Shown here piece after piece: positions 5,033 through 5,279 of a DNA stretch of 5,279 bases (the first letter of the stretch is position 1; each line of letters opens with the position of its first letter). The notes beneath the pieces were generated by a model that ran no database searches, had not been told where the DNA came from, and worked only from the letters and a program-made list of their open reading frames with translations. Both the position numbers and the translations under genes were made by a program. The stretch comes from Pseudomonadota bacterium (lineage in GTDB: Bacteria; Pseudomonadota; Gammaproteobacteria; GRL18). The DNA lies in the NCBI GenBank assembly GCA_030632745.1, contig DAOVUE010000153.1, forward strand, positions 1-5,279. Reading direction: 5' to 3'.

Positions 5033-5245
5033 GAAATTATGGTACAGATCAAATTGAGCAAATTTTCTTTACACTTTTTATTACAGTTCCCGTATCGGAG
5101 GCCGGTAATTAATTTCTGGAGACGCCGTGAATACGTCCATGTAGGCTTGACTTTGGCATCCATGCCTAAGACACTCCTGAAATTAACTACCAGCCTCCGC
5201 TACTCTTTCTAAGTGTAAAGCAAGTTTGATCTGTCCCGAAATTAT
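5033..5245. mobile_element. MITE-like element (5041-5237) with 8-bp target duplication
   Basis: A 197-bp non-coding element is bounded by inverted ends ggtacagatcaaa (5041-5053) and tttgatctgtccc (5225-5237), matching at 12 of 13 positions. It is directly flanked by the same 8 bases, gaaattat, at 5033-5040 and 5238-5245, which is the footprint expected of a DDE-type transposition with an 8-bp staggered cut. A second inverted pair, ctttacactt (5067-5076) and aagtgtaaag (5211-5220), is perfect. No transposase or credible reading frame is present, so it must be moved in trans, if at all. It sits 43 bp upstream of the tsaB start. I do not know the parental IS; the family is not assigned. Confidence 0.8.
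5096..5199. repeat. Internal long palindrome of the MITE-like element with REP-like core
   Basis: Arms at 5096-5121 (starts cggaggccggta, ends tctggag) and 5174-5199 (starts ctcctga, ends cagcctccg) are 26 bases each and complementary at 23 positions. The 52-base centre holds a compact hairpin ggcatccatgcc (5155-5166) and a weaker taggc/gccta pairing (5142-5146 with 5164-5168). The core wording, gccgtgaatacgtccatg followed by ggcatccatgcc, resembles from memory dispersed palindromic repeats seen in several gammaproteobacterial genomes; that resemblance is not verified here. Confidence 0.75.
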
Positions 5246-5279
5246 TAAACCACTTTTTCTACAGTTTCCTTAGTATTAT

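Noticed and set aside
4990..5163. Upstream in-frame extension of tsaB as real coding sequence
   Set aside because: It lies largely in the MITE-like element, resembles no TsaB N-terminus, and the conserved family start is at 4989.
4961..5212. Plus-strand 83-codon open frame across the tsaB start and the element
   Set aside because: It is antisense to tsaB at one end and made of inverted-repeat DNA at the other; no Shine-Dalgarno site and no protein-like composition.

Overview
The window reads as chromosomal DNA of a gammaproteobacterium with fairly low GC content (about 40% by eye). The pointers are a 392-residue PurT that follows the Escherichia coli protein almost block for block, a gammaproteobacterial-type TsaB, an orphan protein with an MbcA/ParS-like C-terminus, and a short palindromic repeat element of a kind common in free-living and symbiotic gammaproteobacteria. 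No ribosomal, tRNA or CRISPR sequence is visible, so the assignment rests on protein resemblance alone.

Layout. Positions 1-1397 hold three tightly packed minus-strand genes of unknown function, all predicted soluble and mostly helical; the last runs off the left edge. A divergent 184-bp gap (1398-1581) carries a consensus -10 hexamer for each direction and a perfect 8-bp inverted repeat on the rightward side. Rightward comes a two-gene unit: an Xre/MbcA/ParS-like protein without a toxin gene beside it, then purT 21 bp later. purT ends directly against the end of a convergent minus-strand gene with no base between the two stop codons. That gene, a secreted lytic transglycosylase with an N-terminal Trp-Arg repeat, overlaps by one base the end of a DUF350 membrane protein gene that starts with GTG. 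Upstream of the DUF350 gene lie three 20-bp tandem repeats and a TATAAT box, then tsaB (minus strand). Upstream of tsaB sits a 197-bp element with terminal inverted repeats, an 8-bp flanking direct repeat and an internal palindrome: a MITE-like insertion.

Functionally the known genes are housekeeping: PurT makes formyl-GAR in purine synthesis, TsaB supports t6A tRNA modification, and the transglycosylase cuts peptidoglycan. No complete novel defence or biosynthetic system can be supported. The parts most worth a second look are the MITE-like element with its composite palindrome, the orphan antitoxin-like gene coupled to purT, the conserved-looking unknown operon at the left, the DUF350-transglycosylase pair, and several small in-gene and intergenic tandem repeats.
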